Shown: in pieces, positions 44,862 to 53,571 of the stretch
Layout of the letters: each line of letters begins with the position of its first letter
Numbering within the stretch: position 1 is the first letter of the stretch
Position numbers and translations under genes: made by a program
The notes under the pieces: model-generated
Databases searched by the model: none
Told to the model about the DNA's origin: nothing
Seen by the model: the letters and a program-made list of their open reading frames with translations, nothing else
NCBI GenBank assembly: GCA_009846685.1
Contig: VWVY01000002.1
Coordinates: forward strand, 372,001 to 436,000
Length of the DNA: 64,000 nucleotides
Origin: Rhizobiales bacterium SYSU XM002
Lineage (GTDB): Bacteria > Pseudomonadota > Alphaproteobacteria > Rhizobiales > Beijerinckiaceae
Direction of reading: 5' to 3'

Positions 44862-46133
44862 ATGATGGGGATGGACCGGCGGCGTTTTCTCCTCGGCAGT
44901 GCGGCTCTTGCGGGGGCGGGCTGGTCGGGCGCGGCAATCGCGCAGCAGGCGGGGGTGATCGGCGGGCAGGCCGAATGGGCACAGAGCTATGACGTGGGTG
45001 CGCAGAAGTCGCGCAACATCATCACGTCGCACCCGATCCTCAGCCCCGCGACCCTGCAGGCGACCGAGGGCGCGATCCGCGTCTATCAGGAAATCGTCGC
45101 ACGCGGCGGTCATCCGCCGCTCCCCGCGGGCCAGCGTCTGAAGCTCGGCACGCGCCATGCGAATGTTCAGCCGCTGCGCGATCGCCTGATCGCCCTTGGC
45201 GATCTCTCGCCGAATGTCGGTAACGGATCGACTTTCGACAGCTATGTCGACGCTGCGGTGCGCCGCTATCAGGCCCGCCACGGCCTGACGCCGACCGGTG
45301 TCGTCGGTGCCCAGACCTTCGCCGCGCTCAACACCCCGGCGGAAGTGCGCCTCAAGCAGCTCGAGACCAATCTCGTGCGCCTGCGTTCCTATCAGGTCAG
45401 CCTCGGTCGCCGCTATGTGACGACGAACATTCCCGCTGCCTATGTCGAGACGGTCGAGGACGGCGTCGTCCAGACCCGTCACGTCGCCGGCGTCGGCAAG
45501 ATCGACCGCCAGTCGCCGATCATGACGGCGAAGATTCTCGACGTGAACTTCAACCCGACCTGGACGGTTCCCGCTTCGATCATCAAGAAGGATCTCATTC
45601 CGCTGATGCGGAAGAACCCGAACTACCTCGCCGAGCAGAAGATCCGCATCATCAACAGGCAGGGCCAGGAAGTCGCGCCTGAAGCGGTCAACTGGAATTC
45701 GGACGAGGCGACGCAGTACATGTTCCGGCAGGACCCGGGCGGCGAGTTCAACTCGCTCGGCTTCGTGCGCATCAATATCGCCAATCCGCATGGCGTCTAC
45801 ATGCACGATACCCCCGCGAAGGGTATCTTTGGCGACGATTACCGCTTCGTCTCCTCGGGTTGCGTGCGCGTGCAGAACGTGCGCGACTACATCTACTGGA
45901 TCCTCAAGGACAATCCGCAGTGGACGCGCGACGCGATCGACGCTGCGTTGCGTTCGGGCCAGCGCCTCGACGCACGTCCGGCCGAGCCGATCCCGGTCTA
46001 CTGGGTTTACATCACGGCCTGGGGCACGCCGGAGGGCGTGATCCAGTTCCGCGACGACATCTACGGCAAGGACGGCGTCGGCCCCGGCGCCGTGACCGAG
46101 GCCCTGCGTGCGGGTGACGACCGACCGGATTGA
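44862..46133 (+). CDS. L,D-transpeptidase with peptidoglycan-binding domain
   Basis: A 423-residue periplasmic YcbB-type enzyme. The start MMGMDRRRFLLGSAALAG has an RR-x-FL pattern that suggests Tat or Sec export. A peptidoglycan-binding domain 1 (about residues 105-160, VRRYQARHGLTPTGVVG) precedes the YkuD catalytic domain with HDT...SSGCVRV, whose Cys334 is the nucleophile. It would make 3-3 cross-links or attach proteins to peptidoglycan. Several ATGs (44847-44871) are possible; 44862 has GAAGG eight bases upstream. Its upstream neighbour is the LdtR regulator, so it is the likely LdtP equivalent. Confidence 0.9.
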   Translation: MMGMDRRRFLLGSAALAGAGWSGAAIAQQAGVIGGQAEWAQSYDVGAQKSRNIITSHPILSPATLQATEGAIRVYQEIVARGGHPPLPAGQRLKLGTRHANVQPLRDRLIALGDLSPNVGNGSTFDSYVDAAVRRYQARHGLTPTGVVGAQTFAALNTPAEVRLKQLETNLVRLRSYQVSLGRRYVTTNIPAAYVETVEDGVVQTRHVAGVGKIDRQSPIMTAKILDVNFNPTWTVPASIIKKDLIPLMRKNPNYLAEQKIRIINRQGQEVAPEAVNWNSDEATQYMFRQDPGGEFNSLGFVRINIANPHGVYMHDTPAKGIFGDDYRFVSSGCVRVQNVRDYIYWILKDNPQWTRDAIDAALRSGQRLDARPAEPIPVYWVYITAWGTPEGVIQFRDDIYGKDGVGPGAVTEALRAGDDRPD

Positions 46134-46175
46134 GTGTGGCTGGTCGGCCGCCGCGGGCCATGCTAGGGAACGGGC

Positions 46176-47126
46176 ATGCAGCCCGTTCCGCCTGATTCCG
46201 AAGCCATTCGCGCCGCTTATGCGCGCGTTCTCCCGCATATCCGTGTCACGCCTGTGCTGAACTTGGCACGGGGCGCGCTCGGGGGCGACTTCATCCCGAA
46301 TTTCAAGCTCGAGCTCACCCAGTTCGCGGGTTCGTTCAAGACCCGCGGGGCGTTCAACTCGATTCTCTCGAACGAGATCGGGCCGGCCGGTGTCGCAGCG
46401 GCTTCTGGCGGCAATCACGGTGCGGCCGTCGCCAACGCGGCGCGTTGCCTCGGCGTCAAGGCGCGCATCTTCGTGCCGGAAATTTCGAGCGCTTCCAAGA
46501 TCGCAGCGATCCGCCGTTTCGGCGCCGAGATCGTCATCGGCGGTGCTCGTTACGATGATGCGCAGGCTGCCTGCGATGCCTTTGTCGCACAGAGCGGCGC
46601 GTTCAAGATCCACCCCTTCGCAGCGGCTGCCACCATCGCAGGACAGGGTACGCTGGGCCTCGAATGGGCCGAACAGGCCGAACTCGATACGGTGTTGATC
46701 GCGGTTGGTGGTGGCGGCCTGATTGCGGGCGTTTCGAGCTGGCTTGCGCCAAAGGGTGTGCGCGTGGTCGGTGTCGAGCCGGAGGGTTCGCGCGCGCTTC
46801 AGGCTGCGCTCGAAGCAGGCGGGCCTGTCGATGTGCCGGTCAATTCGATCGCTGCCGATTCGCTCGGAGCCAAGAACGTCGGGTCACTGGTGCATTCCAT
46901 CGCCAGCCGCTACGTCGATCATGTCGTGCTCGTCCCGGATGACGCGATCCGCGCAGCAATGGCCACGCTCTGGCAGGACTATCGCCTCCTCTCCGAGCCG
47001 GGTGGCGCAACGGCGCTCGCGGCCGTGCTCTCCGGTGCCTACAAGCCCGCACCGGGCGAGCGCGTCGGCATTCTCCTGTGCGGCGGCAACGTCGATCTTT
47101 CGAAGGCAGCGGAACTGATGGGCTGA
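46176..47126 (+). CDS. threonine/serine dehydratase-like PLP enzyme
   Basis: The 316-residue fold-type II PLP enzyme has the Schiff-base Lys55 in GSFKTRGAF, ASGGNHGAA and the phosphate cradle VGGGGLIAG. It lacks the C-terminal ACT domain of the window's other threonine deaminase, so it is a compact dehydratase or racemase-type member. Threonine, serine or hydroxyaspartate are candidate substrates. The gene lies 109 bases before glyA, which uses serine, but they are probably separate units. Confidence 0.82.
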   Translation: MQPVPPDSEAIRAAYARVLPHIRVTPVLNLARGALGGDFIPNFKLELTQFAGSFKTRGAFNSILSNEIGPAGVAAASGGNHGAAVANAARCLGVKARIFVPEISSASKIAAIRRFGAEIVIGGARYDDAQAACDAFVAQSGAFKIHPFAAAATIAGQGTLGLEWAEQAELDTVLIAVGGGGLIAGVSSWLAPKGVRVVGVEPEGSRALQAALEAGGPVDVPVNSIAADSLGAKNVGSLVHSIASRYVDHVVLVPDDAIRAAMATLWQDYRLLSEPGGATALAAVLSGAYKPAPGERVGILLCGGNVDLSKAAELMG

Positions 47127-47235
47127 ACGGAAGAGCGGCATTTGTCCCGGCAACGACCTTGCCCGGTGAGGGCGAGTGCGATAGACCGCCGCTTTCCGTC
47201 GCGCCCGCGTCTTTCCAGCCCAGACAGGACATCCG

Positions 47236-48525
47236 ATGACCGCTGCTCCCATTCGTTCGAACTCCTTCTTCTCCGCCTCGCTCGCGGATGTCGATCCCGA
47301 GATCGCGAAGGCCGTAGCGCTGGAACTCGGTCGCCAGCGCGAGGAAATCGAGCTGATCGCCTCGGAGAACATCGTCAGCCGTGCGGTGCTGGAAGCGCAG
47401 GGCTCGGTGCTCACCAACAAGTACGCCGAGGGCTACCCCGGCAAGCGCTATTATGGCGGCTGCCAGTTCGTTGATATTGCTGAAGATCTGGCGATTTCAC
47501 GGGCCAAGGAGCTGTTTGGTTGCGCCTATGCCAACGTCCAGCCGAATTCCGGTTCGCAGGCCAATCAGGGCGTTTTCCTTGCGCTGATGAAGCCGGGCGA
47601 GACCTTCATGGGCCTCAACCTCGCGGCCGGTGGACACCTGACGCACGGTGCGCCCGTCAATATGAGCGGCAAGTGGTTCAACGTCGTTCCCTACAACGTC
47701 GATCGCGAAACGCAGATGATCGACATGGCTGAGGTCGAGCGCCTCGCGCATGAGCACAAGCCGAAGATCATCATCGCCGGCGGCTCGGCCTATTCGCGCC
47801 ATTGGGATTTCGAGGGCTTCCGCCGCATCTGCGACGCGGTCGGCGCCTATTTCATGGTCGATATCGCGCATTTCGCCGGGCTGGTCGCGGGGGGCTCGCA
47901 CCCTTCGCCGTTCCCGCATGCGCATGTCGTAACGACGACGACGCACAAGACCCTGCGCGGCCCGCGCGGCGGCATGATCCTCACCAATGACGCCGATATC
48001 GCCAAGAAGATCAATTCCGCGATCTTCCCCGGCTTGCAGGGCGGTCCGCTGATGCACGTCATCGCGGCAAAGGCGGTGGCCTTTCACGAGGCGCTCCGTC
48101 CCGAATTCAAGACCTATGCCGAGGCCGTGGTGGCCAATGCAGTCGTGCTTTCCGACACGCTCAAGGTGCGCGGCTTCGACATGGTGACCGGTGGTACGGA
48201 CAATCACCTGATGCTGGTCGATCTCCGGCCGAAGAAGGTCACGGGCGTTGCGGCGGAGAAGGCGCTCGGCCGGGCACATATCACCTGCAACAAGAACGGC
48301 ATTCCCTATGACCCGGAGAAGCCGATGGTGACCTCAGGCGTCCGTCTCGGCACCCCGGCAGCGACCTCGCGCGGCTTCGGCGTCGAGGAATTCCGGCAGG
48401 TCGGCGAGATGATCGGCGATGTGATCGACGGGCTCGCCAAGAACGGCGAAGAGGGCAACGGTGCGGTCGAGGCCGCAATCAAGGCTCGCGTCCATGCGCT
48501 GACGGCGCGCTTCCCGATTTATTGA
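47236..48525 (+). CDS. glyA: serine hydroxymethyltransferase
   Basis: The 429-residue PLP enzyme interconverts serine and glycine with tetrahydrofolate, the main source of one-carbon units. The PLP lysine is Lys238 in [13 protein letters not shown], and [22 protein letters not shown] and YSRHWDF are present. Length is standard. In relatives glyA is followed by nrdR and the rib genes, and the same order is seen here with a short gene between. Confidence 0.97.
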   Translation: MTAAPIRSNSFFSASLADVDPEIAKAVALELGRQREEIELIASENIVSRAVLEAQGSVLTNKYAEGYPGKRYYGGCQFVDIAEDLAISRAKELFGCAYANVQPNSGSQANQGVFLALMKPGETFMGLNLAAGGHLTHGAPVNMSGKWFNVVPYNVDRETQMIDMAEVERLAHEHKPKIIIAGGSAYSRHWDFEGFRRICDAVGAYFMVDIAHFAGLVAGGSHPSPFPHAHVVTTTTHKTLRGPRGGMILTNDADIAKKINSAIFPGLQGGPLMHVIAAKAVAFHEALRPEFKTYAEAVVANAVVLSDTLKVRGFDMVTGGTDNHLMLVDLRPKKVTGVAAEKALGRAHITCNKNGIPYDPEKPMVTSGVRLGTPAATSRGFGVEEFRQVGEMIGDVIDGLAKNGEEGNGAVEAAIKARVHALTARFPIY

Positions 48526-48535
48526 AATTGAAATG

Positions 48536-48556
48536 GGGGCGCCTCAGCGACGCCCC
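48536..48556 (+). terminator. possible terminator hairpin after glyA
   Basis: GGGGCG pairs with CGCCCC around a 9-base loop 10 bases after the glyA stop. No T-run follows, so it may only protect the transcript end. Confidence 0.4.
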
Positions 48557-48596
48557 ATCCCCCCGACGGAGTGCTTGACGCGCTCCGCCCCCCACA

Positions 48597-48616
48597 AACA
48601 CCGGCGAACCGGTGTT
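48597..48616. repeat. perfect inverted repeat with CGAA tetraloop
   Basis: AACACCGG, a CGAA loop and CCGGTGTT make a perfect 8-base-pair hairpin in the gap between glyA and a minus-strand small gene. It lies 12 bases beyond that gene's stop and may end its transcript. No T-run is seen on either side. Confidence 0.5.
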
Positions 48617-48628
48617 CGATTCCGGTCG

Positions 48629-48835
48629 TCAGGTTTCGGCCGAGGCTGCGCTCCAGGTCGAGATCGTCCGGATCAGCAGGAGCGCGAGCAGCTTCTCCCG
48701 TTCCGTGAACTCGCGGATAGCGGCGATGATGTCGATCATCGTCTTGTCGGACGGATCGAGAAGAGGCAGTTCGGTTTCCGACGCGTCGGCCTCGTCGACC
48801 GCCCAGGCGAGCGGAAGATTGAAATTCGCGTGCAT
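48629..48835 (-). CDS. small protein of unknown function
   Basis: A 68-residue acidic protein (MHANFNLPLAWAVDEADAS) with a helical C-terminal half (MIDIIAAIREFTEREKLLALL). GGGA lies six bases before the ATG at 48835; a longer start is in frame but less likely. It has no signal peptide and no known motif. Codon choice is like that of neighbours. It lies in the glyA-nrdR interval on the opposite strand. Confidence 0.5.
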   Translation of the reverse strand: MHANFNLPLAWAVDEADASETELPLLDPSDKTMIDIIAAIREFTEREKLLALLLIRTISTWSAASAET

Positions 48836-49159
48836 GATATTCCCAGGATGTTTCCGCCGCGCTGAAACGGCGATCGGCGCCAAGGAACCTCCTCCCGCAA
48901 GACGCAGAATGGAAGGATCAATGGCGGATAATCAGTTTACATATATATTGGTCAGACTCATTGACCTAATCGACGGCGAAAGTCTATCGTCAATTTCGCA
49001 TGGTTAATGTGCATGGATGCATGGAAGCGGCGGCCGGACTTTCCTGCGGCAATCAACCTTGCCGCTATTGACCTTGCGTAGCTTTTGCCCGACTTGGCTC
49101 ATCGCAAACCGGGCATGGGTCCGGAACAGAACAGCCCCTGCGAAAAGGAACCAGGCGCG
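48836..49159. other. intergenic region upstream of nrdR, with a possible tiny gene
   Basis: About 320 bases with an AT-rich patch at 48920-49010. The patch includes a 28-codon frame (48921-49007) with AAGGA before its ATG, listed separately. No FMN riboswitch or other leader RNA was recognised ahead of the nrdR-rib genes. The nrdR promoter should be here. Confidence 0.4.
48921..49007 (+). CDS. possible 28-residue peptide
   Basis: The frame reads MADNQFTYILVRLIDLIDGE and eight more residues ending in HG, with GGAAGGA four bases before the ATG. The peptide has a short hydrophobic helix, but it is too short for a firm coding call and the DNA is AT-rich. Listed as a candidate only. Confidence 0.25.
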   Translation: MADNQFTYILVRLIDLIDGESLSSISHG

Positions 49160-49639
49160 ATGCGCTGCCCTTACTGCGGTTCTCTCGATAGTCAGGTGAA
49201 GGATAGCCGCCCTTCCGAGGATCATGCCGCGATCCGGCGCCGGCGAGTCTGTCCCGATTGTGGTGGGCGTTTCACCACGTTCGAGCGCATCCAGCTGCGC
49301 GAAATCAACGTCCTCAAGCGGTCCGGCAGGCGCGCACCATTCGACCGCGATAAACTTGCCCGCTCGATCGAGGTCGCCCTGCGCAAGCGCCCGGTCGATC
49401 CGGAGCGGGTGGAGCGGCTCATCAACGGTGTCGTGCGCCAGTTGGAGAGTCAGGGCGAAGGCGAGATTTCCTCCGAGGATATCGGCAACCTCGTCATGGA
49501 AGCGCTGAAGACGCTCGACGAGATCGCCTATGTGCGCTTTGCCTCCGTTTACAAGAATTTCCGTGAGGCCAAAGAATTCGGTGAACTGCTTGACGAACTG
49601 AGTGCCGATCAGCGCGAGAACGGCGAGGGGACCTCGTGA
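49160..49639 (+). CDS. nrdR: transcriptional repressor NrdR
   Basis: The 159-residue repressor shuts down ribonucleotide reductase genes when (d)ATP is ample. The zinc ribbon is [20 protein letters not shown] with the second pair in [14 protein letters not shown], followed by the ATP-cone domain ([17 protein letters not shown] and [11 protein letters not shown]). The ATG at 49160 directly precedes the ribbon; longer in-frame starts are unlikely. It overlaps ribD by four bases. Confidence 0.97.
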   Translation: MRCPYCGSLDSQVKDSRPSEDHAAIRRRRVCPDCGGRFTTFERIQLREINVLKRSGRRAPFDRDKLARSIEVALRKRPVDPERVERLINGVVRQLESQGEGEISSEDIGNLVMEALKTLDEIAYVRFASVYKNFREAKEFGELLDELSADQRENGEGTS

Positions 49640-50760
49640 GCGCTGGCGACCCGAACAGCACGCGCGACGAGGCGTTCATGCGTGCGGCGCTCGCGCTCGC
49701 GCGGCGCGGATTGGGGCGGACGGCGCCGAACCCCTCCGTTGCAGCGCTGGTGGTCGATGAAGGCCGCGATCCGCCGGTCGTGCTTGGGCGCGGGCTGACG
49801 GCGCCACGCGGTAGGCCACATGCCGAGGCGATCGCGCTTGCGGCGGCGGGGGGCAAGGCGCGCGGTGCGACCGTTTATGTCACGCTCGAACCCTGCGCCC
49901 GGCGTTCGGTTCATTACGATGGTCCCTCCTGCACGGAGCAACTGCTGAATGCCCGCGTTGCCCGTGTCGTGATTGCGGGTGCCGATCCATCACCTTTCGC
50001 GTCCGGTGACGGCGCGGCGCGGTTGCGCGCGGCGGGGATCGAGGTCATCGAAGGAGTGCTTGCGGCAGAGGCGGGAGAACTCAACCGCGGTCATTGCCAG
50101 CGTGTTCGCCTCAGCCGGCCTTTCGTGCGCGTGAAACTCGCGCAGACAGCCGACGGTTTTGCCGGCACAAGCGATCGCAAGCCGCTGGCCATCACGAGCG
50201 ATTTGGCCCGAGCACGCGTGCATCGCATGCGCTCCGATGTCGAAGCCATCGTCACCGGTATCGGCACGGCGCTGGCGGATGATCCGATGCTTGATGTCCG
50301 CCTGCCGGGCATGGAGGGCTTCTCGCCCGTGCGCGTCGTGCTCGACACCAATGGGCGGATCGAACCGGACCTGCGGATGATCCGCGATGCTGCTCGCCTA
50401 CCGGTCGTGATCGCCACCGCTGAGCCGGAAAAGGTGCGCGGCCGGCTTGCCGGCGCGCGCGGTGTCGAGGTGCTCGCGGTGCCGAGGGGCGAGGGAGGAA
50501 TCGACCTGCCGGCCCTGTTCGGCGCGCTGGCCGCGCGTGGCGTCACACGGGTCATGGTCGAAGCGGGGCCGACGCTGGCGAATGCCGTGGCACAAGCCGG
50601 TTTTTGCGACGAACTCGTCCTGTTCACCGGCACGACGCGCGTCGGCGATGGACTTGCCGCCATCGGTCCGGATCTGGCCGGATGGCTGGCCCGGTCCCAT
50701 CTAGTGTCGGAAGCGGGTGTCGGGACAGACCGGCTCGCAATCCATTCCGGAGGTTCGTGA
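49636..50760 (+). CDS. ribD: bifunctional riboflavin deaminase/reductase
   Basis: A 374-residue two-domain enzyme for the second and third steps of riboflavin synthesis. The N-terminal cytidine-deaminase domain has PHAEAIAL and a zinc site [15 protein letters not shown]; the cysteine spacing is three residues longer than the usual PC-x8-C form. The C-terminal DHFR-like reductase has [10 protein letters not shown] and the [10 protein letters not shown] strand. The start is GTG within the nrdR stop (GTGA overlap). Confidence 0.92.
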   Translation: MSAGDPNSTRDEAFMRAALALARRGLGRTAPNPSVAALVVDEGRDPPVVLGRGLTAPRGRPHAEAIALAAAGGKARGATVYVTLEPCARRSVHYDGPSCTEQLLNARVARVVIAGADPSPFASGDGAARLRAAGIEVIEGVLAAEAGELNRGHCQRVRLSRPFVRVKLAQTADGFAGTSDRKPLAITSDLARARVHRMRSDVEAIVTGIGTALADDPMLDVRLPGMEGFSPVRVVLDTNGRIEPDLRMIRDAARLPVVIATAEPEKVRGRLAGARGVEVLAVPRGEGGIDLPALFGALAARGVTRVMVEAGPTLANAVAQAGFCDELVLFTGTTRVGDGLAAIGPDLAGWLARSHLVSEAGVGTDRLAIHSGGS

Positions 50761-51404
50761 TGTTCACCGGCATTGTCAGCGACATCGGCGAGGTGATCCA
50801 TGCGGAAGGCGAGGGCAAGTTACGCCGCTTCCGAATCGCCTCGCATTTCGATCCCGAGACTATCGCCATCGGCGCGTCGATCGCATGTTCCGGCATTTGT
50901 CTGACCGTGACCCACAAGGGCGAGATCCGGCAGGGCTCTGAAGACAACACGGCGGATGCCTGGTTCGAGGTTGAGGCGGCGGCGGAGACCCTGCGCCTCA
51001 CCAACGCGGGAAACTGGCACCTCGGCACGAAGCTCAATCTCGAACGCGCGATGAAGATCGGCGACGAACTCGGCGGTCATATCGTCACCGGCCATGTCGA
51101 TGCGCTCGCCGTGATTGTTGCCCGCGACGAGGTGACGCCCGACGATGCGAACTGGGGGGCGACCGCGCGTTTCACCTTGCGGGCACCGAAGCCTTTGCAT
51201 CGGTTCATTGCGGCGAAGGGCTCCGTGACGCTTGACGGAACCTCGCTGACGGTCAACACGGTTGAAGACGATCTGTTCTCGGTACTGCTGATCCCGCATA
51301 CGTTGAAGGTCACGACATGGGGTGATCGCAAGGCTGGCGATCAGGTCCATCTTGAAGTCGATCTCATGGCGCGCTATGTCGCGCGCCTTGCGGAAACCGC
51401 CTAG
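50760..51404 (+). CDS. ribE: riboflavin synthase
   Basis: The 214-residue enzyme dismutates two lumazine molecules to riboflavin. Its two tandem lumazine-binding barrels are seen as [12 protein letters not shown] with IACSGICLTVT and, in the second half, GGHIVTGHVDALA with SVTLDGTSLTVN. The ATG shares one base with the ribD stop and GGAGG is just upstream. It precedes ribH. Confidence 0.95.
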   Translation: MFTGIVSDIGEVIHAEGEGKLRRFRIASHFDPETIAIGASIACSGICLTVTHKGEIRQGSEDNTADAWFEVEAAAETLRLTNAGNWHLGTKLNLERAMKIGDELGGHIVTGHVDALAVIVARDEVTPDDANWGATARFTLRAPKPLHRFIAAKGSVTLDGTSLTVNTVEDDLFSVLLIPHTLKVTTWGDRKAGDQVHLEVDLMARYVARLAETA

Positions 51405-51437
51405 GCGCTCTATCCGTCACTTTCCCGAACCGGAGTT

Positions 51438-51929
51438 ATGTTCATGGCCGAGGCCGCGCGCCGCGCCCCTTCCAAGGTTGACGCTACCGGCGCTCATTTC
51501 GTGATCGTCGAAGGCCGCTTCTACGACGACCTCAATGACATGCTCGTCGCTGGTGCGCGTGCCGCGCTTGAAGCAGCTGGCGCGACCACAGAGGTGATCA
51601 CGGTGCCGGGTGCACTCGAAATTCCGATCGCGATCGAGATCATCCGCCGTCAGGCAGCGCAAGGGCTACGCCGGGCCGACGGTTTCGTGGCGCTGGGCGT
51701 CGTCATTCGCGGCGAAACGACCCACTATGAGATCGTTTCTAACGAAAGCGCCCGCGAGCTGATCGTGCTCGGCACACGCGAGGCGCTCGCCTTCGGCAAC
51801 GGCATTCTCACGGTCGAGAACCACGATCAGGCGGAAGTTCGCGCCAATCCCGCCAAGGCCGACAAGGGGGGCGATGCCGCCCGTGCCGCGCTTGCGCTCT
51901 ACGAGCTCAAGCGAGGAGATGCGCGATGA
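51438..51929 (+). CDS. ribH: 6,7-dimethyl-8-ribityllumazine synthase
   Basis: The 163-residue lumazine synthase supplies the substrate of riboflavin synthase. The motifs [24 protein letters not shown] and [17 protein letters not shown] with its catalytic histidine are conserved, and [11 protein letters not shown] ends the domain. Its stop overlaps nusB by four bases. Confidence 0.95.
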   Translation: MFMAEAARRAPSKVDATGAHFVIVEGRFYDDLNDMLVAGARAALEAAGATTEVITVPGALEIPIAIEIIRRQAAQGLRRADGFVALGVVIRGETTHYEIVSNESARELIVLGTREALAFGNGILTVENHDQAEVRANPAKADKGGDAARAALALYELKRGDAR

Positions 51930-52441
51930 CATCCGCCTCGCAGAAGACCGTCACCTCCAAGACCGTTACCTCCAAGGGCGAGAAGCGCTCCAATGCCCGC
52001 CTTGCCGCCGTGCAGGCGCTCTACCAGATGGAGATTGCCGCGAAGGGGCTCAACGAGGTTTTCGCCGAGTTCGAGAGCTTCTGGATGGGGCGCGAGATCG
52101 AGGGCGATCAATACAAGCCTGCCGAGGGTAAGCTCTTCCGCACGCTGGTCGAGGGCGTGCTCGCCGAGCAGGTCGCCATCGATCGCAAGGTCGATCAGTT
52201 GCTCGCCGATGGCTGGCCCCTGAAACGCGTCGAGGCGATCATGCGCGCTGTGCTGCGCGTCGGGGCCTTCGAGTTGATCCACAGGAGCGAGACGCCGGTC
52301 CGTGTCGCGATCTCGGAATATGTCGATATCGCCTCGGCCTTTCTGGAGCGTGACGAGGTCGGCATGGTCAATGCCGTGCTCGACCGCCTCGCGAAGGAAA
52401 CGCGCGCCCAGGAACTGGCGCGCCCCGCCCGGCAAGGCTGA
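51926..52441 (+). CDS. nusB: transcription antitermination factor NusB
   Basis: The 171-residue helical RNA-binding protein joins NusE in rRNA antitermination. The N-terminal [18 protein letters not shown] and the C-terminal [14 protein letters not shown] and FVNAVLD-like [12 protein letters not shown] are typical. A Lys/Thr/Ser-rich 20-residue start precedes the domain, with an imperfect repeat (KTVTSK twice). It is coupled to ribH and followed 18 bases later by thiL. Confidence 0.94.
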   Translation: MTSASQKTVTSKTVTSKGEKRSNARLAAVQALYQMEIAAKGLNEVFAEFESFWMGREIEGDQYKPAEGKLFRTLVEGVLAEQVAIDRKVDQLLADGWPLKRVEAIMRAVLRVGAFELIHRSETPVRVAISEYVDIASAFLERDEVGMVNAVLDRLAKETRAQELARPARQG

Positions 52442-52459
52442 AGGGGAGGTTCCGGCAGG

Positions 52460-53440
52460 GTGGAATCGCTTTCCGAATTCGAAATGATCGCCCGCCTCTT
52501 CGCGCCGATGGCCGGGGAGGGCGCTTTCGAATTGCGGGACGATGCGGCGGTCCTCAAGCCCAACCCTGGCCGCGATCTTGTTCTCACCAAGGACATGCTG
52601 ATCGAGGGCGTGCACTTCTTCGCCGACGATCCCCCGGCTTCGCTCGCCCATAAGGCACTGGCGGTGAACATGTCGGACCTTGCAGCGAAAGGTGCCAGGC
52701 CACGCGCCTTCCTGCTCGGGCTCGGCCGCGCGGAGCGGTTCGATACGGAATGGCTGACTGCTTTCGCGCAAGGTCTCGCTGCCGCCTCGGGGCGGTTCGG
52801 CTGCCGTCTGCTCGGGGGCGATACGGTGAAGGCCGGGCAGTTGATCCTCTCCGTCACGGCCTTCGGCGAGGTTCCCTCAGGGCGCATGGTGCGGCGAGAG
52901 ACAGGGAAGGCGGGCGATGCCCTGTTCGTTACCGGCACGATCGGCGACGCGGCGCTGGGCCTCAAACTGCGGCTTGAGCCGGAGGTAAGCTGGGTCCGGC
53001 GCCTTGGTGTCGAGCATCGAGCCAGCCTGCGAGATCGCTACCTGAATCCCCAGCCGCGCCTCTCGCTGGCGCCAGCTCTTCTGGACCATGCCCGCGCTGC
53101 CATGGATATTTCCGATGGTCTTGTCGGCGATACCGCGAAGCTGGCACCTCACCTCGGTCGCATCATCGATATTCCGGCAATACCCTTTTCTCCAGCCGTG
53201 CAGGCAGCGATCGCGCTGGCGCCGGACCTCCTCGATACTGCTCTCACGGGCGGAGACGACTATGAGGTCCTCTGCGCCGTACCGCCTGAGGCGGAGGAGA
53301 AATTCGCGATCCATGCCCTGCAACTCGGCGTGCCGGTGACGCGGATCGGTCGGCTCGTCGCGGCCGAGACCGGTGCGCTCTGGCGCGACCTTGACGGGCG
53401 CCCGCGCCACTTCCTGCACGGGTCCTACGCGCATTTCTGA
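52460..53440 (+). CDS. thiL: thiamine-monophosphate kinase
   Basis: The 326-residue PurM/AIR-synthase-like kinase makes thiamine pyrophosphate. The metal and nucleotide features are DDAAVL, LVLTKDMLIEGVHFF, AVNMSDLAAKGA and the later AMDISDGLVGDTAKLA and LTGGDDYEVL. The start is GTG with GGAGG about 10 bases upstream. The nrdR-ribD-ribE-ribH-nusB-thiL order is the common alphaproteobacterial one. Confidence 0.93.
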   Translation: MESLSEFEMIARLFAPMAGEGAFELRDDAAVLKPNPGRDLVLTKDMLIEGVHFFADDPPASLAHKALAVNMSDLAAKGARPRAFLLGLGRAERFDTEWLTAFAQGLAAASGRFGCRLLGGDTVKAGQLILSVTAFGEVPSGRMVRRETGKAGDALFVTGTIGDAALGLKLRLEPEVSWVRRLGVEHRASLRDRYLNPQPRLSLAPALLDHARAAMDISDGLVGDTAKLAPHLGRIIDIPAIPFSPAVQAAIALAPDLLDTALTGGDDYEVLCAVPPEAEEKFAIHALQLGVPVTRIGRLVAAETGALWRDLDGRPRHFLHGSYAHF

Positions 53441-53571
53441 GCCGACCGTGACAAGACGGCGGAAACAACTCGGAATAGACATTCCGGGAGCAGATATCTG
53501 ACCTTGCGAATCTCCGGGCGGGCGTAGATTATTTTTCTCCAACCTCCCGGAATCGGAAGCCAACCCTCCCT

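Noticed and set aside
44796-46613. A 605-codon open frame on the minus strand opposite the L,D-transpeptidase gene and the next gene's start
   Set aside because: It is the mirror of a strongly coded GC-rich gene and crosses two real genes. Its product is Arg/Asp/Val-rich with no domain, the usual look of an antisense shadow.
48605-48625. A GTTCGATTCC stretch that looks like a tRNA T-loop
   Set aside because: The bases on each side do not form the 5-base-pair T-stem, and no acceptor or anticodon stem can be drawn. It is part of the CGAA hairpin.
49085-50760. FMN riboswitch ahead of the riboflavin genes
   Set aside because: The rib genes are coupled to nrdR by overlap and the region before nrdR shows no RFN-like conserved segments.
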